64,000 bases of DNA, taken from assembly GCA_019359595.1 (NCBI GenBank), contig JAHHGZ010000010.1, positions 62,001 to 126,000 on the forward strand, given 5' to 3'. The notes under the pieces were generated by a model that saw only the letters and a list, made by a program, of their open reading frames with translations, was not told the DNA's origin and ran no database searches. Within the stretch, counting starts at the first letter, position 1; the number at the start of each line of letters is the position of its first letter. Made by a program: the position numbers and the translations under genes. Source of the stretch: Cyanomargarita calcarea GSE-NOS-MK-12-04C. GTDB lineage: Bacteria > Cyanobacteriota > Cyanobacteriia > Cyanobacteriales > Nostocaceae. Shown here in pieces: positions 1 to 9,483 of this stretch.

Positions 1-1
1 C

Positions 2-115
2 CCAGATGACCTGACTATAGTTATGACTGCAGGTGCATCTGCTGTGCTGATTGGAGAGTCTTTGGTGAAACAAGCAGATCCAGAATTAGCTATCAAAAAC
101 CTCTTCAAGTTGTGA
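2..115 (+). CDS. trpC: Indole-3-glycerol phosphate synthase, C-terminal end (partial)
   Basis: Only the last 37 codons are present; the gene begins before the window. The translated end contains GASAVLIGESLVKQ followed by a short C-terminal helix, which matches the conserved phosphate-binding C-terminus of TrpC, the (beta/alpha)8 enzyme that closes the indole ring in tryptophan synthesis. The TGA stop is at 113-115. HisF-like barrels end similarly, but the GESLVKQ wording is characteristic of TrpC. Confidence 0.85.
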   Translation, partial: PDDLTIVMTAGASAVLIGESLVKQADPELAIKNLFKL

Positions 116-239
116 ATCTTCATCACCTGATAAATCAGGACTTTAACCAATCATTTATTTGCTGTGTAACAATTGATTCAGCACTCTGCATTCTCTGACC
201 GATAAAAAAATCCCTACTCTAAAATCTGAAAGCAACTTC

Positions 240-488
240 ATGGAGCAAATTCCTCTGCCTTCACCTGTCCACTACGAACTTATACTGCAACTGCTGGAAA
301 GACAAACCATGTCAGCAGTTAGTCAAAACCCGGATCTCCGACGTCAAGTGAATCAGCTAATTATTACGCTCCGTAAAGCTGCCGTTCAACAAAAGCACTT
401 GGAAGAAATCTGCCAGTTCTCCTCGGTGGCAGTTGACCATCGCTGGTCAATAAATCATAATTCTGGGAAAGCTGTTGCCCCTGATTGA
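240..488 (+). CDS. Small conserved cyanobacterial protein (DUF5340-like)
   Basis: An 82-residue soluble protein that starts MEQIPLPSPVHYELILQLL and continues with a predicted helical stretch containing QLIITLRKAA. I recognise this opening as a small family of unknown function restricted to cyanobacteria. The C-terminal 20 residues look unconserved. It has no signal peptide, membrane segment or cysteine pair. It follows trpC by 124 bases in the same direction but has its own upstream AT-rich region, so an operon is not certain. Function unknown. Confidence 0.7.
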   Translation: MEQIPLPSPVHYELILQLLERQTMSAVSQNPDLRRQVNQLIITLRKAAVQQKHLEEICQFSSVAVDHRWSINHNSGKAVAPD

Positions 489-1178
489 TTAAAACTCGTC
501 AATCCATTAGTTCCTCTGAAACCCTTTTAATCAACAGGGTTTTGAAGAATCCAATCCTTAACTCCTAAATCTAAAATTCGCTATTTCACAGACATCCGCT
601 CTAAGTCGGCTTATTTTGTCCTTAAACGCGGAAACTAGGTAAAATTTTCTAGGCTAGGGGATAAAGAACTTTACTTTATCTCCCCAAAAAACCTACAGAC
701 ACCAAAAACACCAATAGGGAAACCTTAACTGCCTTGATGCTTTTATTTTATATATGGTTTAAATTTAATAATAGATGCTTATTATACCATATATTTAATT
801 TTTTTTACAAATTAATCATCTTTTTGAATGCTCGGTAAAATGGGCTATTCAAACATAGACTCGGAAGCCCCCCTGCCCAGAAGAAAATTCAAAGCTTTAT
901 TCACCCACAGATTGAAGTAATAAACGCTACACGAATATGTGCCGTAGGTAGCCCACAGTAAGGTAGACTAATTAAACGTATCTTCATAGTTACAATCACC
1001 AACCTTTGCTGCAATTGGCTGTACCGGGTTCACTAAACCTACTTAAATCTGGACAAGCCAGCTAGCAGTAAGGTTTGTGTCGGAATAAGTAATCTTGCTT
1101 ATCCGGAAATACTGTATAATTCTAAGTCAAGAATTATACATTTTTTAGCCAGGAAAAAAATTCAGTGAGGATAATAGT
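489..1178. other. 690-bp intergenic region
   Basis: I find no credible gene here. It contains a short imperfect hairpin at about 657-685 (GGGGATAAAG paired with CTTTATCTCCCC), an AT-rich tract at 740-830, and a perfect inverted repeat just before the next gene, annotated separately. A small RNA could be encoded in 840-1000 but I recognise no family. Confidence 0.5.
1114..1146 (+). terminator. Hairpin plus T-run in the leader of the amidohydrolase gene
   Basis: GTATAATTCT (1114-1123) and AGAATTATAC (1130-1139) are a perfect 10-bp inverted repeat with a 6-base loop, followed by a TTTTTT run. This has the shape of an intrinsic terminator, but its stem is AT-rich and it lies only 33 bases before the GTG start of the next gene. 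It may terminate upstream transcription, act as an attenuator, or be an operator for a dimeric regulator. Confidence 0.5.
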
Positions 1179-2633
1179 GTGAAAGGCCAACTGCAGAAGT
1201 ACCATAGGCTATTGATTCTTTTTGTCTGTACAGTATTTATTGCCTTTGCGGGTCAGGTAGCAATCGCCCAGAACAATTACCGCTGGGGCAATCAATCCAG
1301 ACAGCCAGTAGAAATGATTGTGAGTGGTGATTTTGTTGTCACCATGAATGAAGCACGACCTGTAATCGAGAATGGGGCGATCGCCATCAAGGACGGCAAA
1401 ATTGTTGCAGTAGACACACAAAACAAAATCATGGCAGCTTACAGTTCTGCCAGAAAGTTACCAGGCGAGGGTATGGTACTGATGCCGGGTCTTGTCAACG
1501 GTCACTCTCATTCGGCAATGGTGTTGTTTCGCGGTCTTGCGGACGACTTAAGGTTAGAAGATTGGTTACAAAATTACATATTTCCCGCAGAAAGACGGTT
1601 CGTTGACGATAATTTCATCCGTGTTGGTGAAGAACTTGCTTGTTGGGAGATGATTCGTAGTGGAACCACAACATTCGTTGATATGTACTTCAAGCCGGAT
1701 GTTGCCGCGAAAGTAGTTGATAAATGCGGCTTGCGAGCTATGATTACAGGTTCGGCGATAGATTTCCCCAGTCCTGGTTTTCAAGGCTGGGATGATGCGT
1801 TTGCCTCGGCGGTAGATTTCGTGAAACGCTGGAAAGGAAAGAACCCACGAATTATACCAGCCCTAGCTCCACACGCTCCCTATACTGTCTCGCCAGAGCA
1901 TCTAACACAGGCAATTGGGGCTGCACGTCAATACGATGTGCCATTGACAATTCATCTTGCAGAGACACAAACCGAAGTCAAAGACATCCAGCAGCGCTAT
2001 AATGCAACCCCAGTACAACACTTGGAAAATATCGGTTTTCTGGAGCCACGAGTCTTTGCTGCCCATGTAGTATGGCCTAATGAAAGTGAAATCGCTCTGA
2101 TGGCGAAACGTGGTGTTGGTGTCATCCACAATCCTGAATCGAATTTGAAGCTGGCTTCTGGCTTTGCACCAGTTCCGGCGATGATGAAGGCGGGAGTTAA
2201 GGTTGGTCTAGGTACGGATGGCGCTGCGTCGAACAATGATTTGGATATGTGGGAAGCTATCCGTCTTACCGCACTTATCCATAAAGGAACAACCCTCGAC
2301 CCAACCACTTTACCTGCCAAGACAGTTTTACGAATGGCAACCTTGGGAGGCGCGGAAGCACTAGGCTTGGCGGATAAAATTGGTGCTATTAAGGTGGGAC
2401 TCCAAGCAGACCTAATTCAAGTAAATCTTACAGCAGCACACCTTACCCCTCTTTACGATGTCATTTCCCATCTCGTTTATGTAGCGAAAGCTGAAGATGT
2501 TGATACAGTGATTGTAGATGGGCAAGTTCTCATGTCTAAACGTAAGCTACTTACGCTTGACACTGAGCAGATTCGGCGTGAAGCTATTAGAATTGGTGAG
2601 CAGATTAAAGCTGAGTTACGACCATCTAATTAA
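1179..2633 (+). CDS. Secreted amidohydrolase of the MTA/SAH deaminase (TRZ/ATZ) family
   Basis: 484 residues. Residues 1-31 form a signal peptide (basic start, LLILFVCTVFIAFAG, then an AxA-type cut site near AIAQ). The rest is a metal-dependent amidohydrolase barrel: metal ligands in VNGHSHSA, DDLRLEDWL substrate loop, GTTTFVDMY, PHAPYTVSPE, IHLAET and GTDGAASNNDLDM. Family members deaminate methylthioadenosine, S-adenosylhomocysteine, guanine or triazines; the substrate cannot be fixed from sequence. The start is GTG at 1179, preceded by a GTGAGGATAA ribosome-binding stretch. A signal peptide is unusual because this family is mostly cytoplasmic. Confidence 0.85.
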   Translation: MKGQLQKYHRLLILFVCTVFIAFAGQVAIAQNNYRWGNQSRQPVEMIVSGDFVVTMNEARPVIENGAIAIKDGKIVAVDTQNKIMAAYSSARKLPGEGMVLMPGLVNGHSHSAMVLFRGLADDLRLEDWLQNYIFPAERRFVDDNFIRVGEELACWEMIRSGTTTFVDMYFKPDVAAKVVDKCGLRAMITGSAIDFPSPGFQGWDDAFASAVDFVKRWKGKNPRIIPALAPHAPYTVSPEHLTQAIGAARQYDVPLTIHLAETQTEVKDIQQRYNATPVQHLENIGFLEPRVFAAHVVWPNESEIALMAKRGVGVIHNPESNLKLASGFAPVPAMMKAGVKVGLGTDGAASNNDLDMWEAIRLTALIHKGTTLDPTTLPAKTVLRMATLGGAEALGLADKIGAIKVGLQADLIQVNLTAAHLTPLYDVISHLVYVAKAEDVDTVIVDGQVLMSKRKLLTLDTEQIRREAIRIGEQIKAELRPSN

Positions 2634-2842
2634 CCAAATTCTTCTCCAGTCGATTGAAAGCCTATACCTGCATGGTTTTCCCGATTGGTACATTTAGAGG
2701 CGCGATCGCCTGGAGTTTCGGTAGGAATAAGAGTTTAAGAGAGTTTTTGCGTAAGTCCTACGGAATATTGTCGTTTAAATGCAAGAAACTATTATTCTCT
2801 CAACAGTTTCTGAGAGTTTGACACTGCTGGAACTAAACCCAA

Positions 2843-2884
2843 AATCAAAAGAGCGAGTTGAATTACCAACTCGCTCTTTTGATT
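2843..2884 (+). terminator. Strong intrinsic terminator, probably bidirectional
   Basis: AATCAAAAGAGCGAGTTG (2843-2860) pairs perfectly with 2867-2884 around a 6-base AATTAC loop. The stem contains AAAA on one side and TTTT on the other, so it can stop transcripts of the amidohydrolase gene and of the opposing small gene at 2998-3189. Confidence 0.8.
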
Positions 2885-2997
2885 CATATATAAATGAGTA
2901 GAAAAGGCAACAGTCAATTTCCCTACTTACAAACCTTAGCAAAAGGCAGAGTGGATGTGACATATTTCAATTCTCCAACAATGAGCTTCATAAATGC

Positions 2998-3189
2998 CTA
3001 TGCTGTCTCCAGCCAATCATAAATCTGTTCTAATTGTTCCAGAGTAACCAAGCCATATTGCCAAAGAATCATTGGCAAAGGACCTGGGTCTTGCTCCAAA
3101 TGGCGAAGAGCTACAGCGAGGGAAGCTGTTGAAATTGCCAAATCTTCTTGTAAAAAACGAATCATTCCAGAATAAGTTTTTGGTGACAT
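2998..3189 (-). CDS. DUF2949 family small protein
   Basis: 63 residues, soluble, with the family core RFLQEDLAIS, LPMILWQYGLVTLEQLEQI and a C-terminal DWLE. This family is confined to cyanobacteria and its function is unknown. The length is normal. A GGAGGTGAG ribosome-binding site lies just upstream of the ATG at 3189. It ends facing the bidirectional terminator at 2843-2884. Confidence 0.8.
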   Translation of the reverse strand: MSPKTYSGMIRFLQEDLAISTASLAVALRHLEQDPGPLPMILWQYGLVTLEQLEQIYDWLETA

Positions 3190-3666
3190 TTATGTCTCAC
3201 CTCCTTGCGTAGTGTGTATTGTCATATATCTATCTACAATTTATACATAGTCTGTAGCCAGTATCTTATCTGTCACTATAAATCTGCTTCATAACCCCCG
3301 TATAAAATATTTTCTTGCGATGTTAATTCCTGCACTACTTGTCAAAATCCCAAGCAGCACTTAACTCCAAATTGGTAATATCTTTTTACTGCAGTACTTT
3401 AATTAATTACACCTGTAGTAAGAAAGATTCCATAGTTTATACTCCCTCATTGACGACTATTTACACGTACGCCAAAAGGAAGATTTTTTTCAGCAATGCT
3501 TATAACTGTGTTCCCAGCCTCTAGACAATTTAACCTTACACGATGAACACGCCCATTAAATAGTACATTGAATATTAACTTTTTTGCTAGAGTACGTGAT
3601 ACTTTTTTTACAAGATTTTAATCTCGCGTAACATTGTAACCTATAAATATAAAGAATCCGGAATTC
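3190..3666. other. 477-bp intergenic region
   Basis: AT-rich and without a convincing gene. Open frames here lack ribosome-binding sites and resemble no family I know. It must hold the promoter for the small gene at 2998-3189 and the end of the DUF192 transcript. Confidence 0.5.
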
Positions 3667-4197
3667 TTATCTCCGCAAATTACCGGAGTTGAAGTATTCA
3701 ATTTTGACCCCATCGCCTGCTTTTAAACCTAATTCGGCTGCTCGTCCAGAACGCAGTTCAATTACCTGGTCGAAGTCTTTGCCTGGACCATAGCTAGGAC
3801 AAGGGTCATCTGTACAAGGGGGGACTTTTGGGGCGATCGCGAGTATTTTGCCGTTCCGGATAAAAACCATATCTAACGCCACGGGTACATTCTTCATCCA
3901 GAAGCCAATATTTTGCGGTGGCGAAAACGGAAACAACATTCCTTGGTCATCTGGCAGAGCAGGTCGATACATCAATCCCATCATCTGTTGTTGTTGCGTC
4001 TGTGCTACTTCTAATTTTATTTTGGTGCCATTGGGCACAATGGCATTAGCTGTAATTGGTAGTTTTTGACCGTTATTCACTCGTGTTGAAGAATTAGGGC
4101 TAGGAGTAGCGTTGCTAGGTTTTGCTGGTGTTGGTGTAGAACAGGCAAACAGTAGAACACTCAAGATGATGGGAAATAGGCTTAACCAACGAATCAT
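3667..4197 (-). CDS. DUF192 family lipoprotein
   Basis: 176 residues. The N-terminus is a lipoprotein signal (LFPIILSVLLFACSTPTP, lipidated Cys in the FACS lipobox) followed by a Pro/Ser/Thr linker. The DUF192 domain covers about residues 55-170, with KLEVAQTQQQQMMGLMYR, GMLFPF, GFWMKNV, LDMVFI and a C-terminal VIELRSGRAAELGLKAGD. Members are small exported or membrane-anchored proteins of unknown biochemical role. Here it should sit on the periplasmic face of a membrane. It is read in the same direction as the response regulator upstream, with an 80-base gap. Confidence 0.88.
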   Translation of the reverse strand: MIRWLSLFPIILSVLLFACSTPTPAKPSNATPSPNSSTRVNNGQKLPITANAIVPNGTKIKLEVAQTQQQQMMGLMYRPALPDDQGMLFPFSPPQNIGFWMKNVPVALDMVFIRNGKILAIAPKVPPCTDDPCPSYGPGKDFDQVIELRSGRAAELGLKAGDGVKIEYFNSGNLRR

Positions 4198-4276
4198 AAA
4201 ATTGGGATTTTTGATTGGAAGTTTCGATTTTACACCTTTTGTCGTGGCTTTTGCCGTTAGTAGGATTCCATAGCTG

Positions 4277-4963
4277 TTATGACTCTCTTAATACATATCC
4301 TACGCCACGTACAGTTTGAATTAGGCGCTTTTGACTTTCGTCTTCAATTTTTAGCCGTAAGTAGCGAATGTAAACTTCAATCACATTCGACTCGCCCATA
4401 AAATCGTAGCCCCAGACATTTTCCAGAATTTGTTCGCGGGTCAAAACTTCACGAGGATGCTCCATTAAATACTTGAGCAGTTCAAATTCCTTCATCGTCA
4501 AGTCAATTGCCCGTCCGCTGAGTATAGCGCGACGGGTGGCGATGTCTAGAATTAGCTCCCCAAAACGTAACTGTTCTGAAATATCAATATCCGGCTTTAG
4601 GTACAGACGGACTAAATTTAAAAAGTCTTCCGAGCGATAGGGCTTGATGAAGTAATCATCGGCACCCGCTTCTAGACAAGCTACACGGTCATCGACTGTA
4701 TCCCGTGCCATTAATACCAACACAGGCGATCGCATTCCAGAGACTCTCAGATTTTTGCACAAAGAAAGTCCCGATTCTCCAGTCAGCAATCGGTCTAAAA
4801 CAATTAAAGCAGGTTGGCGATCGCGGCAGTATTGCAAACCATTTACCCCATTGTGAGCCACAATCGGGTCGTAGCCAGCTTCTTTCAAATCGAAAGAAAG
4901 TTGATTTGCTAGGCTCTCGTCACCTTCAACGACCAAAACACAGGGGCTTTGAGCAAGGGTCAT
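4277..4963 (-). CDS. nblR: OmpR/PhoB-type response regulator, probably NblR-like
   Basis: 228 residues from the ATG at 4963. The receiver domain (about 1-120) has the acidic pocket VVEGDES, phospho-acceptor Asp in IVLDRLL and Lys in FIKPY. The winged-helix DNA-binding domain has ILSGRAIDLTMKEFELLKYL, NVIEVYIRYLRLKIE and TVRGVGYVL. NblR controls phycobilisome breakdown and stress survival in cyanobacteria; I assign it from the overall wording, not from a search. An in-frame upstream ATG exists (5017), but the added residues come from a TTTGGAT-type repeat, so I reject it. No histidine kinase gene is adjacent. Confidence 0.6.
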   Translation of the reverse strand: MTLAQSPCVLVVEGDESLANQLSFDLKEAGYDPIVAHNGVNGLQYCRDRQPALIVLDRLLTGESGLSLCKNLRVSGMRSPVLVLMARDTVDDRVACLEAGADDYFIKPYRSEDFLNLVRLYLKPDIDISEQLRFGELILDIATRRAILSGRAIDLTMKEFELLKYLMEHPREVLTREQILENVWGYDFMGESNVIEVYIRYLRLKIEDESQKRLIQTVRGVGYVLRES

Positions 4964-5258
4964 ATTAATTTTGGATTTTGGATTTTGGATTCTTTCGACG
5001 GATTTTCGATTCTCCATTATACAAATGAAGGAAGAAGGAAGAAGGAAGAAGGAAGAGGTTTACAAGATGTAGATACAGGACCCAAATCAAAGGATAAATT
5101 AGGTATACATACAACTTCTAGTTTGCCAAATCTGGATGAATCCAGAGATGTCAAGGTTTCAATACTTTTGGTTTGTATAAGTATCCACCATCTCAGTCGG
5201 AGAATTTATAATTTTTATTACAAATTAAAAATTAGGCAATCCAAAATCCAAAAATCAA

Positions 5259-6176
5259 TTAAGGTAATTCTACTGAAGTTGGTTTGGCGATATGCGGTAA
5301 ACCCCAGCCTAATTTTTCGCGAAGAATTCGGAAAAACTCTGGTGGTTGCAGCCGAATAAACCGGACACTATATTGCGATCGCTCTAAATATACCCTGTCT
5401 TCCGGCAGCACATAACATCCCGCATTTCCATCCACTACCATCACCAGCCGCTGAGTATTGACTGGATGAATGCTTACCGATTCGCTATTTGGGAACACTA
5501 AGGCCCTTGATGCGAGGGAATGCGGACAAATTGGCACCAACTGTAATACGGGGACTCCTGGTGTAATCACTGGTCCCCCGGCACTCAACGAATAAGCTGT
5601 AGAACCTGTCGGTGTTGAAACTATCACACCATCCGCAGCAATATCTACTGGTGCGTGACGACCCACTCTGATTTCAAAATGGCACATCGAAGTCAACGGT
5701 TCCCGATGCAGAACCATTTCATTCAAGCACAGGGCTTCCCACAACACTTCATCTCCCCGAAACATCTTGACGGTGAGCATTGTTCGCTCTTCAATTTCAT
5801 ACTCACCCGCAATTACCTTCTCTATCGCTTGAGGCAGTTGATTTACATAAGCTTCGGTTAAAAATCCCATGTGACCAGTATTCACCGCCAACAATGGAAT
5901 ACCGCAGGGAGCAGTTTGGCGAGATGCGGCCAAAACTGTTCCATCTCCCCCCAATACTACGGCAAACTGCATTTCTGAGTCAAAACCAGGGGGTGTAAGA
6001 CCTTCGATCGGAGTGTGGTATACAGGACTTTCTGGAGTACAGTAGCCCAACATACCACCAATACCGCTTGTCATATAGACATCCCAACCGGCTGCGGTTA
6101 GCTTGTCTTTCAACTCGATAGCGATACGCGCCGCTATCGGCTTAACGTCATTATAAATAATGCCTGCTTTCGGCAC
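5259..6176 (-). CDS. nadK: NAD kinase
   Basis: 305 residues. Phosphorylates NAD to NADP with ATP. The diagnostic GGDGT motif is in [17 protein letters not shown], the second motif LNEMVLHR follows, and the glycine-rich [20 protein letters not shown] segment is intact, as is [10 protein letters not shown]. Length is normal. Cyanobacteria commonly carry two NAD kinases; which of the two this is cannot be said. It is upstream of the response regulator on the same strand, but about 295 bases apart with short tandem repeats (GGAAGAA units, 5030-5058) in between, so it is likely transcribed separately. Confidence 0.95.
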   Translation of the reverse strand: MPKAGIIYNDVKPIAARIAIELKDKLTAAGWDVYMTSGIGGMLGYCTPESPVYHTPIEGLTPPGFDSEMQFAVVLGGDGTVLAASRQTAPCGIPLLAVNTGHMGFLTEAYVNQLPQAIEKVIAGEYEIEERTMLTVKMFRGDEVLWEALCLNEMVLHREPLTSMCHFEIRVGRHAPVDIAADGVIVSTPTGSTAYSLSAGGPVITPGVPVLQLVPICPHSLASRALVFPNSESVSIHPVNTQRLVMVVDGNAGCYVLPEDRVYLERSQYSVRFIRLQPPEFFRILREKLGWGLPHIAKPTSVELP

Positions 6177-6245
6177 ACTAAAATATCCAACTTTTTGGGA
6201 ATGCTCTGTATTATGTTAATTCTTGCACATTTTTGACAAATTAAG

Positions 6246-6530
6246 TCCTGAGTGCTGAGTTTAGAATTAGGAGTTATGAGTTAGGAGTTAGGAGTTAGGA
6301 GTTAGGAATTATCGAGTAAGTCTAATTATACAGAGCAATCCTGCGCCGGCTACGAAACTATTACTTTTGCGTAGCCCACTCAACTGGGGTTTGTATGTAT
6401 AGCGACACCCTTCTAATGTGTTGCCGCTTGGTGCAAGATGTGAGTTAATATTTTCTTTACCACTCAACACTTTTTTTAACTCCTAACTCCTAACTCATAA
6501 CTCATAACTCCTAACTCATAACTCAGGACT
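6246..6530. repeat. Inverted pair of heptanucleotide repeat tracts
   Basis: GAGTTAG/GAGTTAT-type heptads run across 6246-6310 and the complementary heptads (CTAACTC) across 6476-6530. The two tracts could pair as one large stem. The second tract overlaps the last codon and stop of ycf39. Such heptad tracts are common between genes in filamentous cyanobacteria. No gene lies in this 346-bp gap. Confidence 0.75.
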
Positions 6531-7503
6531 CTTTAAACGGAGTCTTTTTCGTTTTTTGCTTTTTGCCTTTATTTTTCTGGTAGTCAAGCTCCTTCAGCTT
6601 TTTCATAATTCGACTAAAGTACTCTTGCAGGTAGTTTTCCAAGGTAGTGGTTTCGTTCTTGTCTAAGCCAAAGACTTGGTATACTTCATCCATCGGCGCA
6701 CTTAGTGACTTCCCACTTGCCAAGACTTCTGTAAATGCCAGCCTGTCAGAGATATTCCATCCCCACTGAAAGAACCGCAATATTCCACGCACAGTCCGCA
6801 GTAAACCGATTGGCATCCGCGTGACTCTACCATCTTTTCCTGATAAGCGTTCGCACAGGCTAATGATTTCTTCTGCACTCCAAGCCCGAGTTCCTACCAC
6901 TGGGAAAATTTGCTTCTCGGTTTCTTTTACCGACAAAGCACGGATGGCAAATTTGGCAATATCCTGAGTGTCCATGTAGGCGATCGGAGAAGATTGACCT
7001 GTTACCCAAACAGGCTGTCCTTCTAAAATGGGAATACCATATTGACCAATCAAGCCTTGCATGAACCCTGCTAATCGTAAGATGGTGTAATTTAAGCCTG
7101 ATTCAGCTAGGAAAAGTTCAGTACAACGCTTAATTTCCATCAAGGGGACTTCTGGATACTTTTCGGCATCCAAAATCGAGAACGAGATAAAACGCTCGAC
7201 ACCAGCAGCAGAAGCCGCTTGAATCAATGCTACTTTCCCCGACCAATCTACCTGTTTGATGGTCATAGAATCGGTAGGACGAGATGTTGCTGCATCAATC
7301 ACAGCAGTCACACCTTCTAGCGCTGTCTTTAATGTTTCCGGACGACACAAATCTCCGCCCACGAGTTCAGCACCCCATTCTTTTAAAAATGCAGCTTTCC
7401 TGGCACTCCGGACAAGACAGCGTACCTTATATCCCTCATCGATAGCACGACGAGCCACTTGTCTTCCCAAGGTGCCAGTGGCACCGACAATTAATAAAGT
7501 CAT
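6523..7503 (-). CDS. ycf39: Ycf39-type NmrA-like NAD(P)-binding protein
   Basis: 326 residues from the ATG at 7503; the longer in-frame extension upstream is not family-like. The N-terminus MTLLIVGATGTLGRQVARRA is the Rossmann GxxGxxG motif of an atypical short-chain dehydrogenase. FISFSILDAEKYPEVPLMEIK and NYTILRLAGFMQGLI match Ycf39, a thylakoid-associated factor needed for photosystem II assembly and chlorophyll delivery. The C-terminus ends in a Lys-rich tail. petM lies 127 bases upstream on the same strand, a neighbourhood seen in other cyanobacteria, which supports both calls. Confidence 0.9.
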   Translation of the reverse strand: MTLLIVGATGTLGRQVARRAIDEGYKVRCLVRSARKAAFLKEWGAELVGGDLCRPETLKTALEGVTAVIDAATSRPTDSMTIKQVDWSGKVALIQAASAAGVERFISFSILDAEKYPEVPLMEIKRCTELFLAESGLNYTILRLAGFMQGLIGQYGIPILEGQPVWVTGQSSPIAYMDTQDIAKFAIRALSVKETEKQIFPVVGTRAWSAEEIISLCERLSGKDGRVTRMPIGLLRTVRGILRFFQWGWNISDRLAFTEVLASGKSLSAPMDEVYQVFGLDKNETTTLENYLQEYFSRIMKKLKELDYQKNKGKKQKTKKTPFKES

Positions 7504-7630
7504 GAGGATTCGTAACGAAACATAAATTTTTATTAAATAGAATCTTAACAGAATCGCTTGCGCAAACAAAAGTTTACATTCGCTAAATAGCTTGTCGGGA
7601 AACCAGGCAAGCTATTTAATGAGTGTTGGG

Positions 7631-7735
7631 CTATTCTTCTTCTGCGCCCTGAATTTTCAGTAACAGCGCTCCCAAACCCCAACCTACGAAGATTAAGCCG
7701 AAGGGCAATACAGCTGCTGTGACAAGTTCGCTCAT
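7631..7735 (-). CDS. petM: Cytochrome b6f complex subunit PetM
   Basis: A 34-residue protein below usual gene-calling size. It starts [16 protein letters not shown], continues with [18 protein letters not shown], and has one transmembrane helix and an acidic C-terminus, exactly the pattern of PetM, the small subunit VII of the cytochrome b6f complex in thylakoids. An AAGGAG ribosome-binding site precedes the ATG at 7735. ycf39 follows on the same strand. Confidence 0.95.
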   Translation of the reverse strand: MSELVTAAVLPFGLIFVGWGLGALLLKIQGAEEE

Positions 7736-7866
7736 TGGTCAATTCTCCTTTGAAGAAAGTCAGGTAAATTAAGTCTACCAGAAGCTATTTTACAGTCGCT
7801 GTATGATTAGACTTGTGTTAATTATTTTAAACCAGTTTGGTAATTGTTATTTCATCGCTTCATTGT

Positions 7867-8949
7867 ATGTCTCAATTAATTGGAAATACTTCAGCAAAAT
7901 TACTCAATAATCACCGCCCGCGTTTAGCTTTGACTCTCGGCGATCCGGCCGGTATTGGGCCAGAAGTCATTTTAAAAGCGTTGTCTGACCCAGAAGTCCA
8001 GCAAAACTGCGATATCACGGTGGTCGGTAGCAAAGATTTATTAGTTGCTAATTATACAAGGCTGCGAAAAATTAACAATTCACAGCCATTGGTGAATCCT
8101 ACTGATTTGTCTATTCTGGATGTGCCGCTTGCAGGTGAAATACTTGCAGGTGTAGGTAATGCTGTTAGTGGTGCGGCTAGCTTTGCTTATATGGAATGCG
8201 CTCTAGCCCGTATTTTAGCTGGAGATTTTGACGGTATCGTTACTGGCCCCATCGCGAAATCTTGTTGGAAGGCGGCAGGGTACAATTATCCCGGACAAAC
8301 TGAACTCTTGGCAGAGTTGGCGGGGGTGGAAAGATTTGGAATGCTATTTGTGGCGCGATCGCCTCATACTGGTTGGATGCTCCGAACACTACTCGTTACC
8401 ACACATATCCCATTATGTCAAGTACCCCAGGTATTAACACCGGAGTTGATGACTAGGAAGCTGGATTTGTTGGTGGAGTGTTTAGAATCAGATTTTGGGC
8501 TAGTTAATGCTCGAATAGCGATCGCGGGTTTGAATCCCCACAGTGGGGAACAGGGACAATTGGGACGGGAGGAGCAAGATTGGTTAATTCCCTGGTTGGA
8601 AGATCAGCGTCTTCTTTGGCCAAACTTGCAGTTAGATGGGCCGATACCTCCAGATACAATGTGGGTTAAGCCGGGTCAAGCTTGGTATGGGAATTCTTCA
8701 ATGGAGAATCCACATGATGGGTATTTGGCACTTTATCACGACCAAGGTTTGATTCCGGTGAAGTTGATGGCATTTGACCGAGCGGTAAATACTACTATTG
8801 GCCTACCTTTTATTCGGACTTCTCCAGACCACGGAACGGCATTTGATATTGCAGGTAAGGGAATTGCTGATGCGACTTCGATGAAAGCAGCGATACTTTT
8901 AGCGGCTGAGTTAGTATGTCAGAGGGTGTCAACTAATTCGCTTCCATAA
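7867..8949 (+). CDS. pdxA: 4-hydroxythreonine-4-phosphate dehydrogenase
   Basis: 360 residues from the ATG at 7867; an in-frame GTG start 30 bases earlier is possible but less likely. Catalyses the NAD-dependent oxidation that leads to pyridoxal phosphate. Family signatures: [13 protein letters not shown] near the start, [25 protein letters not shown] with metal-binding His, and the C-terminal [12 protein letters not shown] and [15 protein letters not shown] with further metal-binding His residues. All are intact. The last 21 bases overlap the end of the opposing membrane-protein gene. Confidence 0.95.
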   Translation: MSQLIGNTSAKLLNNHRPRLALTLGDPAGIGPEVILKALSDPEVQQNCDITVVGSKDLLVANYTRLRKINNSQPLVNPTDLSILDVPLAGEILAGVGNAVSGAASFAYMECALARILAGDFDGIVTGPIAKSCWKAAGYNYPGQTELLAELAGVERFGMLFVARSPHTGWMLRTLLVTTHIPLCQVPQVLTPELMTRKLDLLVECLESDFGLVNARIAIAGLNPHSGEQGQLGREEQDWLIPWLEDQRLLWPNLQLDGPIPPDTMWVKPGQAWYGNSSMENPHDGYLALYHDQGLIPVKLMAFDRAVNTTIGLPFIRTSPDHGTAFDIAGKGIADATSMKAAILLAAELVCQRVSTNSLP

Positions 8950-9273
8950 AACGCTGAAAAATGAGACTGCAAATAACGAATGCACGATAACCACAAGTTT
9001 ATTCGTTATGCCATCATTAAAGGTTGAAAATTGGGCGATCGCTACCAGAGCGTGAAAAGTAAATAAGGCAATTAATCCCGGTTTCAATTCTTTTGTTGTG
9101 GTCAACGAGAGCATTAAAAAACTTAAAGTCCCTAAAGCCAAAGCGCTGCATCCAATTACCCGCAACAAAGAAATCGATAAATCGTTATCTTTTAAAAGCA
9201 AAGTTGGGAAAAATAGAAATAAACAACCAATTCCTATTTCAAAAATAGTATTGGCTATTAATAGTATTCGCAT
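8929..9273 (-). CDS. Small four-helix integral membrane protein, unknown function
   Basis: 114 residues with about four hydrophobic helices ([65 protein letters not shown]). I cannot name a family; the arrangement resembles small DoxX- or DUF4345-like membrane proteins. Its 3' end overlaps pdxA tail to tail by 21 bases, which is common for true genes in compact chromosomes. Confidence 0.65.
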   Translation of the reverse strand: MRILLIANTIFEIGIGCLFLFFPTLLLKDNDLSISLLRVIGCSALALGTLSFLMLSLTTTKELKPGLIALFTFHALVAIAQFSTFNDGITNKLVVIVHSLFAVSFFSVLWKRIS

Positions 9274-9317
9274 GACATCGCCTAAATTTTACAAGATTTT
9301 CCTGATTTTACTCTAGC

Positions 9318-9455
9318 TTAGTCTAATTCTGGTTCAAATTTATAACCATAAGACCGAACAGTTTTTATAAACTCGGGTGCATTTATCTCAACTTCTTTTA
9401 TCTTCTTCCGAATCTGACCAATATGCACGTCAACGACTGCTCGATATGTAACTCC
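9318..9455 (-). pseudogene. C-terminal fragment of an OmpR-type response regulator
   Basis: The frame encodes VVDVHIGQIRKKIKEVE, then APEFIKTVRSYGYKFEPELD and a stop. This is the recognition-helix and wing portion of an OmpR/PhoB DNA-binding domain, only about 45 residues long. No receiver domain or full winged helix precedes it; the frame runs back into the end of the TAXI-type gene. It is a remnant of a regulator gene truncated by rearrangement. Confidence 0.75.
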
Positions 9456-9483
9456 CACAGTCAGAGAGGAAATTGAGCAAACA

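Noticed and set aside
1997-2320. 107-codon frame antisense to the amidohydrolase gene
   Set aside because: It lies fully inside a well-supported gene on the other strand and mirrors its codon pattern.
3339-3524. 61-codon open frame between the DUF2949-like and DUF192 genes
   Set aside because: No ribosome-binding site, biased composition and no resemblance to any family; likely chance.
4964-5017. 18-residue N-terminal extension of the response regulator
   Set aside because: The extra residues come from a TTTTGGAT-type tandem repeat; the family starts at the ATG at 4963.
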